Positions 9,025 to 16,333 of a stretch of DNA of 42,274 bases are shown piece by piece. The DNA comes from Betaproteobacteria bacterium (lineage in GTDB: Bacteria > Pseudomonadota > Gammaproteobacteria > Burkholderiales > Rhodocyclaceae): NCBI GenBank assembly GCA_016208415.1, contig JACQYB010000066.1:1-42274 (forward strand), in the 5' to 3' direction. The notes beneath the pieces were generated by a model. The model had not been told where the DNA came from, ran no database searches, and saw only the letters and a program-made list of their open reading frames with translations. The translations under genes and the position numbers were made by a program. How positions within the stretch are numbered: position 1 is the stretch's first letter; every line of letters begins with the position of its first letter.

Positions 9025-9930
9025 ATGAAACGACAATCCGCCTTCCCGCGGGTGGCCTGGGCGGCCTGCGCATGCGCGCTGCTCACCCTGGGCTGCAGCA
9101 GCGCCGACAAGGAAGCGCCCTCCATCGCCTTCGCCAGCCACGGCGAGGGCTACGCCGCCAAGCCGGACTTCGCCCAGATGGAATATCTTCACCCGCTGTC
9201 GGTGGAAGACCTGTACAAGATCACGCCGAAGAACATCGCCCTGCTGGAGCAGGAGCAGGTGGACCAGATCTACGCGCGGCTGAGCGCCGGACCCATCCCC
9301 GACGGCCCCTTCGAGGGCGACCTGTTCTTCCCGCGCGGCGGCTCCGGCAAGCTGCGGCTGTCGGAAATCGCCGGCGGCGGGCTGCGCGGCCTGCTGGTGA
9401 ACGTCGCCGGCAAGAAGCTCGACCTCATCGGCGAGACGCTGTGGAAGGGCAAGGTCTTCTATCGCGACCAGCGCCTGCTGCGCAACCGCATCGAGGACCT
9501 CTCCGCGCTCAAGGGCGTCGGTCTGGTGCAGGAAGACCCCGACAACCCGCTGCAGAAGATCGCCGTGCGCGGGCGCGACCAGTGGCTGCTGTTCCCCGCC
9601 CGGCTGTACTGCGGCCAGAGCCTGCTGGACGGCCGGCGCGAGTCCATCATCATCGACTACGCCTTCACCGACCAGTTGCCCGGCTACCACGCCATGCCCG
9701 ACCGCATGGCGGGGCGCGACGGCTTTGCCATCCGCGACGAGATCCGCATGGTGCGCCCCGGCTTCTACCTCGGGCGCGCCTACATCGACCGCAGCTTCGT
9801 CGTGAACTTCGTGCTCTACAACGAGCAGGTGGCCGAGGGCGCGAAGGCCGAATTCATGAAGGCCGGCCGGGTGCAGGAGGACTGCTGGGTCGGCACGCAG
9901 CGGCGCATGGTGATGGCGCAGGCGGGCTGA
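9025..9930 (+). CDS. hypothetical lipoprotein of the cytochrome cluster
   Basis: A 301-residue protein with a lipoprotein signal: a hydrophobic stretch (WAACACALLTLGC) whose Leu-Thr-Leu-Gly-Cys fits a lipobox, with the modified Cys near residue 24. The following SSADKE does not have Asp at +2, so an outer-membrane location is likely in a Gram-negative cell (rule-based inference). There is no CXXCH motif and I recognise no family. The body has alternating hydrophobic strands (LLVNVAGKKLDLIGE, WLLFPARLYC, FVVNFVLYN) that could be a beta-rich fold. It lies 16 bp after the first cytochrome gene and 59 bp before the next, so it may be a partner or outer-membrane anchor of the cytochromes. Confidence 0.8.
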   Translation: MKRQSAFPRVAWAACACALLTLGCSSADKEAPSIAFASHGEGYAAKPDFAQMEYLHPLSVEDLYKITPKNIALLEQEQVDQIYARLSAGPIPDGPFEGDLFFPRGGSGKLRLSEIAGGGLRGLLVNVAGKKLDLIGETLWKGKVFYRDQRLLRNRIEDLSALKGVGLVQEDPDNPLQKIAVRGRDQWLLFPARLYCGQSLLDGRRESIIIDYAFTDQLPGYHAMPDRMAGRDGFAIRDEIRMVRPGFYLGRAYIDRSFVVNFVLYNEQVAEGAKAEFMKAGRVQEDCWVGTQRRMVMAQAG

Positions 9931-9989
9931 GCGGCCGCGCGCTGCGTTGCGACAGGCGGCGAACGCTGCGGTCCCGGAGAGCGGCTGTG

Positions 9990-12437
9990 ATGGTGCACCT
10001 CGCCCTCATCCTCGTCGGCACGGCGCTGGTGCTGGGCAGCGGCGATGTCCCGGCGCGGGAGACCGCCGGCGCCGCGGCGACGACCGTGCCGGCGCCGGCG
10101 CAGGACGACGACAACCTGCCGCCCGTGGGCCGATCCCTGTTCGACGCCCTGCTGGAGCGGCCGGCGGCCGGCGGCGAGGTGGTGGTTCCCTTCCCGTTCG
10201 CCGCGCTGCTGGCGCGCATCCGGCGCGAGCTGGACCCCAAGGACCCCTCCGGCGGGCTGTCGGTGGTGCTCATCCCCCTTGGCCGCTCGTTGCAGCGCAA
10301 TGCCGCCTTCGACGCCCGGCCGTTCGACTTCCCGCGCGTGGTGGCCGCGGTCACCGGCGAGCCGCCGCCCGGTGCGCGCCCGGGCCACCCCTACCTGCGG
10401 GACCGGCTCTACCTCGGCTACCACGAGGGCGCGGGAGTGCTGGAAGTGATCAGCTACAACGAGGAGGCCGGGCGCTTCGAGTTCCAGGTGGTGCGGGACT
10501 ACCGCTCCGGCGCCGGGCCGCCCCAAGCCGGGGGCAGCCCCCCCGGGGGGCAGCGCAGCGTGGGGGCTCACCCCCCCGGCGCCGGGCCGCCCCAAGCCGG
10601 GGCGCGCCCCCCCGGGGGGCAGCGCAGCGTGGGGCCTGAGACTGCCGGCGCCGGGCCGCGGCCTCGCTACGCCAACCGCAGCCTGTGCCTGGCCTGCCAC
10701 CACAACGCCGCGCCCATCTTCTCGCGGCCGGGCTGGGACGAGACCAGCGCCAATGCGCAGGTGGCGGCGCGGCTGGCCGCCACGGGCCGGGAGTTCCACG
10801 GCCTGGCCTGGCGCCACGGGGTGGATGTGCCCAACGCCATCGACGACGCCACCGACCGCGCCAACCTCCTTGCCGTGGCCCAGCGCCTGTGGCGCGAAGG
10901 CTGCACCGCAGGCGTGGCGGCCGACGCCGTGGGCTGCCGCGCCACGGCGCTGAAGCTGTCCCTGCGTTACCGCCTGGCCGGCGGACGAACCGTGGACCTT
11001 TCGGCGCCGGACCTGCGCCGCAGCTTCGTGGAACCGCTGCTGGCCCGCTGGCAGGCACGGTGGCCCGGCGGCCTGGCCATCCCCAACCCGGACCTGCCCA
11101 ACCGCCAGGTCCTGGACGCACCGGCGCCCGGCGAGCCGGCCGACCCGACGGCGCTGGCGCGGCGGGCGGACGTGGGTGCCGGTTTCGACCCGATGGTCCC
11201 GCGCCCCGCGCTGGCGGTGTGGCCGGGGCGCGAGGATACGGACGTGACGGCCTTCATCCACGCCCTGTCGCTGTTCTTCTCCCGCGCCGACGTGGCGCTG
11301 CTGGATCGGCGCCTGGCCGCGCTTGCGGGCGGGGAAGGGCGCTCGCTGGAGCTGGCCTGCACCGAACGTCGCGTGCAACCACCCGGCGACCCGGCCCGGC
11401 GCGACCTGGAGTGCGGCGCCGCCGGGGGTGCGCGGCTGCTGGCGCGGCTGGAGGGAGCGGGGGGCAGCCTCGACGAACTCGTCCTGCCTGGCGGCGAGCG
11501 GCTGGCGGCGCTGGAACTTCGGGCCGTGCGCGGGGCGGGCGGTGCCGGCAAGGGTGGACGCGCCGCTTCCGGCAGGGGCGAATTCGCGGTGGCCGGCGAG
11601 GAGGCGTTCGTCGTCTCCGGCGACGACGGCGGCGCCCGCACGGCCGGCGGCGAGGTTGTGCGTGGCATGGGTTTGCGACGGGCGGCCGGCGCGGCCACCG
11701 CCGCACGCCTGACGCTGGTGGCGGACACCGGGCCGCTGGAACGCGCCATCGACGCGCTGGCCGCCGACACCCTCTCCGGGCGCGGCGATGCCCTGGGCGA
11801 GCGGCCGCTGCGCCGCGCCGCGGTGCTGGGGCCGATCTTCGCCCATCTGGGCACCCCGGCGCCGGGCCGCCCCAAGCCGGGAGCAGCCCCCTCGGGGGGC
11901 AGCGCAGCGTGGGGGCCAACATCCCCGGCGCCGGGCCGCCCCAAGCCGGGGGCAGCCCCCTCGGGGGGCAGCGCAGCGTGGGGGCTCAATCCCCCGGCGC
12001 CTGTGGGCGCGCGTCCGACCGGCCGCTCCCGCCCGGACGCCGCCGACCTCCAGCCCTTCTACCGCCGCTGCGCCGCCTGCCACGACGCGCCGGAAGCCTT
12101 CCCGCCCGGCTTCCTGCACGGCAACGAAGGCCAGGTGCGCGCCAGCCTCGCCGGCTGCGCGCCGCGCATCCTCTTTCGCCTGGCGATGAACGCGCTGCCC
12201 GCCGCCGGGCGCACCAAGACGCCCATGCCGCCGCCGGTCTCGGCGCAGGCGGCGGGCTTTGCCGCGTCGTCCGACCTGGCGGCGATGCGCCGGCTGCTGG
12301 AAGCCCCGGCCGGCACCGCCAACCCCGAAAACCGCCGCCTGTCGCCGGTCTGGCCGGTCGTGGCTGGCGGCTACGCCCTGCTGCCGCCCTGCCGGCCGCG
12401 CCTTTCGACCCCGGAGGTGAGCCTTGAACGCCGATGA
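9990..12437 (+). CDS. exported diheme cytochrome with two intragenic repeat arrays
   Basis: An 815-residue protein with an N-terminal hydrophobic segment (VHLALILVGTALVLG) consistent with export. The two heme motifs are CLACH (Cys233-His237, followed by HNAAPIFSRPGW) and CAACH (Cys694-His698, followed by DAPEAFPPGFLHG). Two arrays of the 69-bp repeat interrupt it: residues 173-219, 14 residues before heme 1, read as GAGPPQAGGSPPGGQRSVGA; and residues 623-668, 26 residues before heme 2, read in a different frame as RPKPGAAPSGGSAAWG. The frame also opens far upstream, but the ATG at 9990, just after the lipoprotein stop and with GGAGAG upstream, is the sensible start. The end overlaps the next gene by 14 bp. 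I do not recognise a closer family; with the repeats removed it would be about 720 residues. Confidence 0.75.
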   Translation: MVHLALILVGTALVLGSGDVPARETAGAAATTVPAPAQDDDNLPPVGRSLFDALLERPAAGGEVVVPFPFAALLARIRRELDPKDPSGGLSVVLIPLGRSLQRNAAFDARPFDFPRVVAAVTGEPPPGARPGHPYLRDRLYLGYHEGAGVLEVISYNEEAGRFEFQVVRDYRSGAGPPQAGGSPPGGQRSVGAHPPGAGPPQAGARPPGGQRSVGPETAGAGPRPRYANRSLCLACHHNAAPIFSRPGWDETSANAQVAARLAATGREFHGLAWRHGVDVPNAIDDATDRANLLAVAQRLWREGCTAGVAADAVGCRATALKLSLRYRLAGGRTVDLSAPDLRRSFVEPLLARWQARWPGGLAIPNPDLPNRQVLDAPAPGEPADPTALARRADVGAGFDPMVPRPALAVWPGREDTDVTAFIHALSLFFSRADVALLDRRLAALAGGEGRSLELACTERRVQPPGDPARRDLECGAAGGARLLARLEGAGGSLDELVLPGGERLAALELRAVRGAGGAGKGGRAASGRGEFAVAGEEAFVVSGDDGGARTAGGEVVRGMGLRRAAGAATAARLTLVADTGPLERAIDALAADTLSGRGDALGERPLRRAAVLGPIFAHLGTPAPGRPKPGAAPSGGSAAWGPTSPAPGRPKPGAAPSGGSAAWGLNPPAPVGARPTGRSRPDAADLQPFYRRCAACHDAPEAFPPGFLHGNEGQVRASLAGCAPRILFRLAMNALPAAGRTKTPMPPPVSAQAAGFAASSDLAAMRRLLEAPAGTANPENRRLSPVWPVVAGGYALLPPCRPRLSTPEVSLERR
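10507..10657 (+). repeat. 69-bp intragenic repeat, two tandem units
   Basis: Units start at 10507 and 10576 with CCGGCGCCGGGCC, and the same 13-mer closes the array at 10645-10657; the period is exactly 69 bp. The second unit has diverged at its right end (GTGGGGCCTGAGACTG). The array is read as GAGPPQAGGSPPGGQRSVGA. It contains the palindromes CCGGCGCCGG and CCCCCCGGGGGG. Confidence 0.9.
11856..11993 (+). repeat. 69-bp intragenic repeat, two tandem units, second reading frame
   Basis: Units start at 11856 and 11925. The closing copy of the 13-mer at 11994 is degenerate (CCGGCGCCTGTGG). The period is again 69 bp. Here the host frame reads the repeat as GRPKPGAAPSGGSAAWG, shifted relative to the array at 10507 in the same gene. 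The insertion is therefore a DNA-level event and not a protein-domain duplication. Confidence 0.9.
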
Positions 12438-14226
12438 TCCTTCCTCCACCGCCGCCGGCAGCCAACGCGGCGGACTGTGCCGCGGCCTGTTGCGCCTGCT
12501 GCTGGTGCTGCCGTGGATCGCCATCGTGTTCGGGGCGATCTACGCCGCCACCCGCTTCCTGCCCGACGAGCCGGTGACCTACGCCGATCCGGTGGAGCAC
12601 TTCAAGTACGGCTCCACCGGCGGCGAGCGTGAATCCGGTTTCCCCTACTGGATCTGGCAGGCGCTGCCCCAGGTGTGCGCCGGGTATCTGCCGGGGCAGG
12701 GCTATGCCTCGCTGGGCATGATCTTCGAAGCGGGCAAGGACCTGCCGGTGGGCGTGTCGAAGCGCCGCAACCTCGGGCTGGACCGGGTGTTCCTCAACTG
12801 CGCCGCCTGCCACACCAGCACCGTGCGCGACGCCCCCGGCGCCGGGCCGTCCCAAGCCGGGGGCAGCCCCCCAGGGGGGCAGCGCAGCGTGGGGGCTCAC
12901 CCTTCCGGCGCCGGGCCGCCCCAAGCCGGGGGCAACCCCCCCGGGGGGCAGCGCAGCGTGGGGGCCAACACTCCCGGCGCCGGGCCGCCCCAAGCCGGGG
13001 GCAACCCCCCCGGGGGGCAGCGCAGCGTGGGGGCTAACCCTTCCGGCGCCGGGCCGCCCCAAGCCGGGGGCAGCCCCCCAGGGGGGCAGCGCAGCGTGGG
13101 GGCTAACCCCCCCGGCGCCGGGCCACGGCTGATCACCGGCATGCCGGCGCAGCGCTTCGACATCCGCGCCTTCGAGAGCTTCTTCTTCAACTGCGCCGCC
13201 GACCCGAAGTTCTCGCGTGAATTCATCGTGCCGGAGATCGAGCGCCTGACGGGCGGGCTGGACGTCGTGGATCGCTACCTGGTCTACCCCGTGGCCATCG
13301 CCCTGATGCGCGAGCGGCTGCTGATGCTGCGCGGGCGCTTCGCCTTCGTGGCACGTCAGCCCGAGTGGGGCCCGGGAAGGGTGGATACCTTCAACTCCGC
13401 CAAGGTGCTGTTCAACTTCCCCATGGACAGGCTGGCGCCGAAGGAACTGCTGGGCGCCTCGGACTTCCCCTCCATCTGGAACCAGAAGGCGCGCATGAGC
13501 CGCGACGATGGGGGCCGCATGGAACTGCACTGGGACGGCAACAACACCCGCACCGAGGAGCGCAACAGGAGCGCCGCCTTCGGCACCGGCACCACGCCGC
13601 CCACCATCGACCTGGCGGCCATCGCCCGGGTGGAGGAGTGGCTGCTGGAGGCGCGGCCCCCGCCCTGGCCCTACCCGGTGGACATGGCCCTGGCGGAGAA
13701 GGGCAAGGCGCTCTATGGCGGGTATTGCGCCGCCTGCCACGGCGCCGACGGGCAGGATTTCAAGGGCGCCCGGGTGGGGCATGTGACGCCCATCGCCGAA
13801 ATCGGCACCGACCGGGCGCGGCTGGATTCCTACACCCATGACCTGGCGGTGAACCAGGCCACGCTCTACGCCGGCTACCCGCACCGCTTCCAGCATTTCC
13901 GCAAGACCTTCGGCTACGCCAACATGCCCCTGGACGGGCTGTGGCTGCGCGGGCCCTACCTGCACAACGGCTCGGTGCCCACGGTGCGCGACCTGCTGGA
14001 GCCGGCCGCCGCGCGGCCCGTGAGCTTCCACCGCGGCAACGACGTCGTCGACCGCCAGCGCCTGGGCTTCGTTTCCGACCAGGCGCAGGCGGGCGGGCGC
14101 AGCTTCTTCCTCTTCGACACCCGCCAGCCGGGCAACGGCAACGCCGGCCACGAGGGCAAGGCCTACGGCACCGAGCTTTCCGCGGCGCAGAAGGACGCGC
14201 TGGTGGAATACCTGAAGACCTTCTAG
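12424..14226 (+). CDS. RoxA-like diheme cytochrome with four-unit repeat array
   Basis: A 600-residue protein. An N-terminal membrane segment (LLRLLLVLPWIAIVFGAIYA) acts as signal or anchor, then a periplasmic diheme domain follows. Heme motifs are CAACH (Cys126-His130) and CAACH (Cys435-His439); the C-terminal part has LWLRGPYLHNGSVPTVRDLL, characteristic of RoxA-type rubber oxygenases and related diheme proteins. Residues 138-230 are four tandem copies of the 69-bp repeat, beginning eight residues after heme 1. Its paralogue at 14300 has only about 22 residues at this place, and removing the array from this gene leaves about 23, so the array is an insertion. The start is TTG 12424, seven bases after GGAGG and overlapping the previous gene. 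Substrate unknown. Confidence 0.85.
   Translation: MNADDPSSTAAGSQRGGLCRGLLRLLLVLPWIAIVFGAIYAATRFLPDEPVTYADPVEHFKYGSTGGERESGFPYWIWQALPQVCAGYLPGQGYASLGMIFEAGKDLPVGVSKRRNLGLDRVFLNCAACHTSTVRDAPGAGPSQAGGSPPGGQRSVGAHPSGAGPPQAGGNPPGGQRSVGANTPGAGPPQAGGNPPGGQRSVGANPSGAGPPQAGGSPPGGQRSVGANPPGAGPRLITGMPAQRFDIRAFESFFFNCAADPKFSREFIVPEIERLTGGLDVVDRYLVYPVAIALMRERLLMLRGRFAFVARQPEWGPGRVDTFNSAKVLFNFPMDRLAPKELLGASDFPSIWNQKARMSRDDGGRMELHWDGNNTRTEERNRSAAFGTGTTPPTIDLAAIARVEEWLLEARPPPWPYPVDMALAEKGKALYGGYCAACHGADGQDFKGARVGHVTPIAEIGTDRARLDSYTHDLAVNQATLYAGYPHRFQHFRKTFGYANMPLDGLWLRGPYLHNGSVPTVRDLLEPAAARPVSFHRGNDVVDRQRLGFVSDQAQAGGRSFFLFDTRQPGNGNAGHEGKAYGTELSAAQKDALVEYLKTF
12836..13124 (+). repeat. 69-bp intragenic repeat, four tandem units
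   Basis: Units start at 12836, 12905, 12974 and 13043, each opening with CCGGCGCCGGGCC, and the closing copy is at 13112-13124. All four periods are exactly 69 bp. Units differ by a few substitutions, for example CCCCCAGGGG versus CCCCCCGGGG. The array adds 92 residues (four blocks of 23) to the cytochrome. Confidence 0.92.
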
Positions 14227-14299
14227 CGGGATACATGAACCGTCTTTGTGTGGATCTCCCCCCACCCCCCCAACACCCCTTGCGACAAGGAGCAGCGCC

Positions 14300-15772
14300 A
14301 TGAACGACAAACCCCGCTCCCGCAGCCGCGGCGGCGTCCTGGCCGGCGTGATGCTCATCGTGCTGCTGCTGGCCGCAGCCGGCGGCGTCTTCGCCTGGGT
14401 CAAGTTCTTCCGCGAGGAGCCCCAGCCGGAGTGGATCAACGCCGACCCGGACATGCGCTTCAAGTACGGCTCCATCGGCGCCGAGCGCGACGCCGGCATT
14501 CCCTACTGGATCTTCTACGTGCTGCCGCGCCTCTTCCCCGACAAGCTGCCCGGCCCGGGCGGCTACGCCTCCTTCGGCGTGGCGTGGGAGGAGGGGCAGG
14601 AGCTGCCAGTGGGCTTCACGAAGAAGGTGGTGGGCTTCCCCCGCGTGGCCAACAACTGCGCCGTGTGCCACACCGCGCGCTATCGGGCGAGCGAGGACTC
14701 CAGCCCGGTGTTCGTGCCCGCCGGGCCGAACCACACGCTCGACCTGTGGGCCTTCTTCCGCTTTCTGGTGGATTGCGCCAGGGACCCGCGCTTCAATGCC
14801 GACAACCTCATGGCCGAGATCCGGCTGGTGACGGAGATGGACTGGATCGACCGCCTGATCTACCGCTACCTGATCATTCCCATTACGCGCCAGCGGCTGC
14901 TGGAGCGCGAGCAGCAGTTCGCCTGGCTCTACCGCGAGGATTTCCCGCCCTGGGGACGCGGGCGCGACGACGCCATGAACCTCACCAAGTACTTCATGAT
15001 CCGCTGGCCCATGGACGACAGCTTCGGCCCCACGGACATGCCCTCGGTGTGGAACCTCCACAAGTACCGTGCCGACCAGGGCATGCGCATGAACTTCGCC
15101 GGCGACAGCTACGACGCCCATTCGGTGATCATCGATTCGGCCCTGGGCCTGCTGGGCGCCCGTCCCCGGAACCGCGAGGAGTTCCTGGGCCACGTCCAGT
15201 GGCTGCAGGACTACCTGGGCAACCGGCGCGCGCCGAAGTACCCCTTTGCCATCGACGCCGACAAGGCGCGGCGGGGCGAGGCGCTGTTCCAGGCCGAATG
15301 CGCCCGTTGCCACGCCTCGGAGCGCACCGGCACGGTGGTCCATCTGGACGAGGTGAAGACCAGCCGCGCGCGCCTGGAGACCTGGAACGAAAGGGCTGCC
15401 ACCGCCGCCAACCGCGTCGCCGCGGACATGGGCATCGAGCGCCGCGGCCTGGTGGAGGAACCGCTGCGCGGCTATGTCGCCGCCTTCCTCGACGGCATCT
15501 GGCTGCGCGCGCCCTACCTGCACAACGGCTCCGTGCCCACGCTGCGCGACCTGCTGGAGCCGCCGGAGCGGCGTCCGAAGGTGTTCTGGCGCGGCGACGA
15601 CCTCTACGACCCGGTGAAGGTGGGCTACGGTACCCGCGGCGAGGACGCCGAGCGCATCGGCACCCGCCACGACGTCACCGCCCGCGGCGCCGGCAACGAG
15701 GGCCACGACTTCGGCACCACCCTGGCGGAGGAGGACAAGGAGGCGCTGGTGGAGTATCTGAAGACCTTGTAA
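14300..15772 (+). CDS. RoxA-like diheme cytochrome, last gene of cluster
   Basis: A 490-residue protein, paralogous to the previous gene but without repeats. An N-terminal membrane anchor or signal (GVMLIVLLLAAAGGVFAWV) is followed by a segment shared with the paralogue (FKYGSIGAERDAGIPYWI). Heme motifs are CAVCH (Cys120-His124) and CARCH (Cys334-His338). The end carries LDGIWLRAPYLHNGSVPTLR and a following RPKVFWRGDDLYDPVKVGY, as in RoxA-type diheme oxygenases. RoxA cleaves polyisoprene with one heme as the oxygen site; whether this shorter protein is an oxygenase, a peroxidase-like enzyme or an electron carrier cannot be told. The ATG at 14300 has AAGGAG upstream. A 73-bp gap separates it from the previous gene. 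Confidence 0.88.
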   Translation: MNDKPRSRSRGGVLAGVMLIVLLLAAAGGVFAWVKFFREEPQPEWINADPDMRFKYGSIGAERDAGIPYWIFYVLPRLFPDKLPGPGGYASFGVAWEEGQELPVGFTKKVVGFPRVANNCAVCHTARYRASEDSSPVFVPAGPNHTLDLWAFFRFLVDCARDPRFNADNLMAEIRLVTEMDWIDRLIYRYLIIPITRQRLLEREQQFAWLYREDFPPWGRGRDDAMNLTKYFMIRWPMDDSFGPTDMPSVWNLHKYRADQGMRMNFAGDSYDAHSVIIDSALGLLGARPRNREEFLGHVQWLQDYLGNRRAPKYPFAIDADKARRGEALFQAECARCHASERTGTVVHLDEVKTSRARLETWNERAATAANRVAADMGIERRGLVEEPLRGYVAAFLDGIWLRAPYLHNGSVPTLRDLLEPPERRPKVFWRGDDLYDPVKVGYGTRGEDAERIGTRHDVTARGAGNEGHDFGTTLAEEDKEALVEYLKTL

Positions 15773-15870
15773 CGGGGGAGCGCCCCTCGCAAGTCCGCGT
15801 TCGAACCGGCGGGGAGGGGGCGGTTGTGCCGATCGCCCTCCCTGACCGCATGTCGCACCCCGCCCCATGC

Positions 15871-15876
15871 TAGGAT
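15871..15876 (+). promoter_or_regulatory. candidate -10 box TAGGAT
   Basis: ATGCTAGGAT at 15867-15876 matches an extended -10 element (TGC then TAGGAT). It lies 48 bp before the GTG at 15925. The same TGCTAGGAT string precedes two other transcription units on the minus strand (35522-35517 and 36621-36616), so it is probably a common promoter form in this genome. No good -35 is visible. Confidence 0.45.
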
Positions 15877-15924
15877 CGCCCGCAGCGACGGGTTTTCCGG
15901 GCGCCGGGTTCGAAGGGAGGAAGC

Positions 15925-16092
15925 GTGGGCGGCATCCAGGGGCGGCTTGTGGGGCACGGGCAGGCGACGTTGCCCATCGGTGCGGCTCGTGTGCCGCCGG
16001 GCGGCTTCCCGGTGGGTGCCGCCGTCGTGCGGCGCCGCGCCGGTCGGGTCGTCGTGTGCGTCCCGGGCTCGCCTTTCCCGGTGCGGCCATGA
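15925..16092 (+). CDS. small hypothetical protein, 55 residues
   Basis: The reading frame starts at GTG 15925 right after a strong GGGAGGA ribosome site and ends at TGA 16090-16092. The product begins VGGIQGRLVGHGQ, continues with beta-strand-like blocks (VGAAVV, GRVVVCVP) and has no recognised family. A candidate -10 lies 48 bp upstream. The stop codon sits in the left ATGAT target duplication of the MITE at 16094-16328. Before that insertion the TGA would have overlapped the ATG of the following NTPase gene as ATGA, the usual form of translationally coupled genes. Coupling, strong ribosome site and promoter support a real gene; the lack of any family leaves doubt. Confidence 0.4.
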   Translation: MGGIQGRLVGHGQATLPIGAARVPPGGFPVGAAVVRRRAGRVVVCVPGSPFPVRP

Positions 16093-16333
16093 TCCTTGAT
16101 TCCTCAGTTGACCGCTCATTTTCCCTCGGAAGGCCGCATGGAATTTGAGGTCCGTGCCTTCGCTCACGCTCACCGGATGGGTGAGCCCGCTACGCACCCG
16201 ATTGCGCGCCTGCCGGGTGGTCTGGCGGCGTTTCGCATCAAAGCGGGGGGCGGCCCCGCGGCCTCGTCGCGCCTTGCCAGCCGACCCGGCAGGCCCACAC
16301 TCGGGCGCGTTCAACTGAGGAATCAAGGATGAT
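16089..16333. mobile_element. 235-bp MITE with 18-bp inverted repeats and 5-bp target duplication
   Basis: The element 16094-16328 is bounded by perfect inverted repeats CCTTGATTCCTCAGTTGA and TCAACTGAGGAATCAAGG. Outside them lie identical ATGAT copies (16089-16093 and 16329-16333), a 5-bp target duplication. No transposase is encoded. The inside has an open frame on the plus strand (EVRAFAHAHRMGEPATHP) that I regard as incidental. The insertion point is exactly the ATGA overlap of two genes, so the duplicated ATGAT supplies both the upstream stop and the downstream start. Confidence 0.85.

Noticed and set aside
9072-9989. Long plus-strand frame overlapping the lipoprotein gene, joined to the 9990 cytochrome
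   Set aside because: It is an Arg/Ala/Pro-rich shadow in G+C-rich DNA; the lipoprotein frame has a lipobox, ribosome site and normal composition.
9816-12524. Very long minus-strand frame through the cytochrome and its repeats
   Set aside because: Antisense shadow. The repeat is stop-free on both strands and the DNA is G+C-rich, so long antisense frames are expected; no domains are seen.
12836-13124. Tandem repeats as a CRISPR array
   Set aside because: The 69-bp units are directly contiguous, nearly identical throughout and have no unique spacers; they lie in frame inside a gene.
13760-16090. Minus-strand 776-codon frame opposite two cytochrome genes
   Set aside because: Low-complexity His/Gly/Val/Arg composition without motifs; the plus strand has hemes, signal segments and ribosome sites.
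16096-16332. 78-codon ORF inside the MITE
   Set aside because: It starts in the inverted repeat and follows the element's palindromic sequence; no ribosome site or family.
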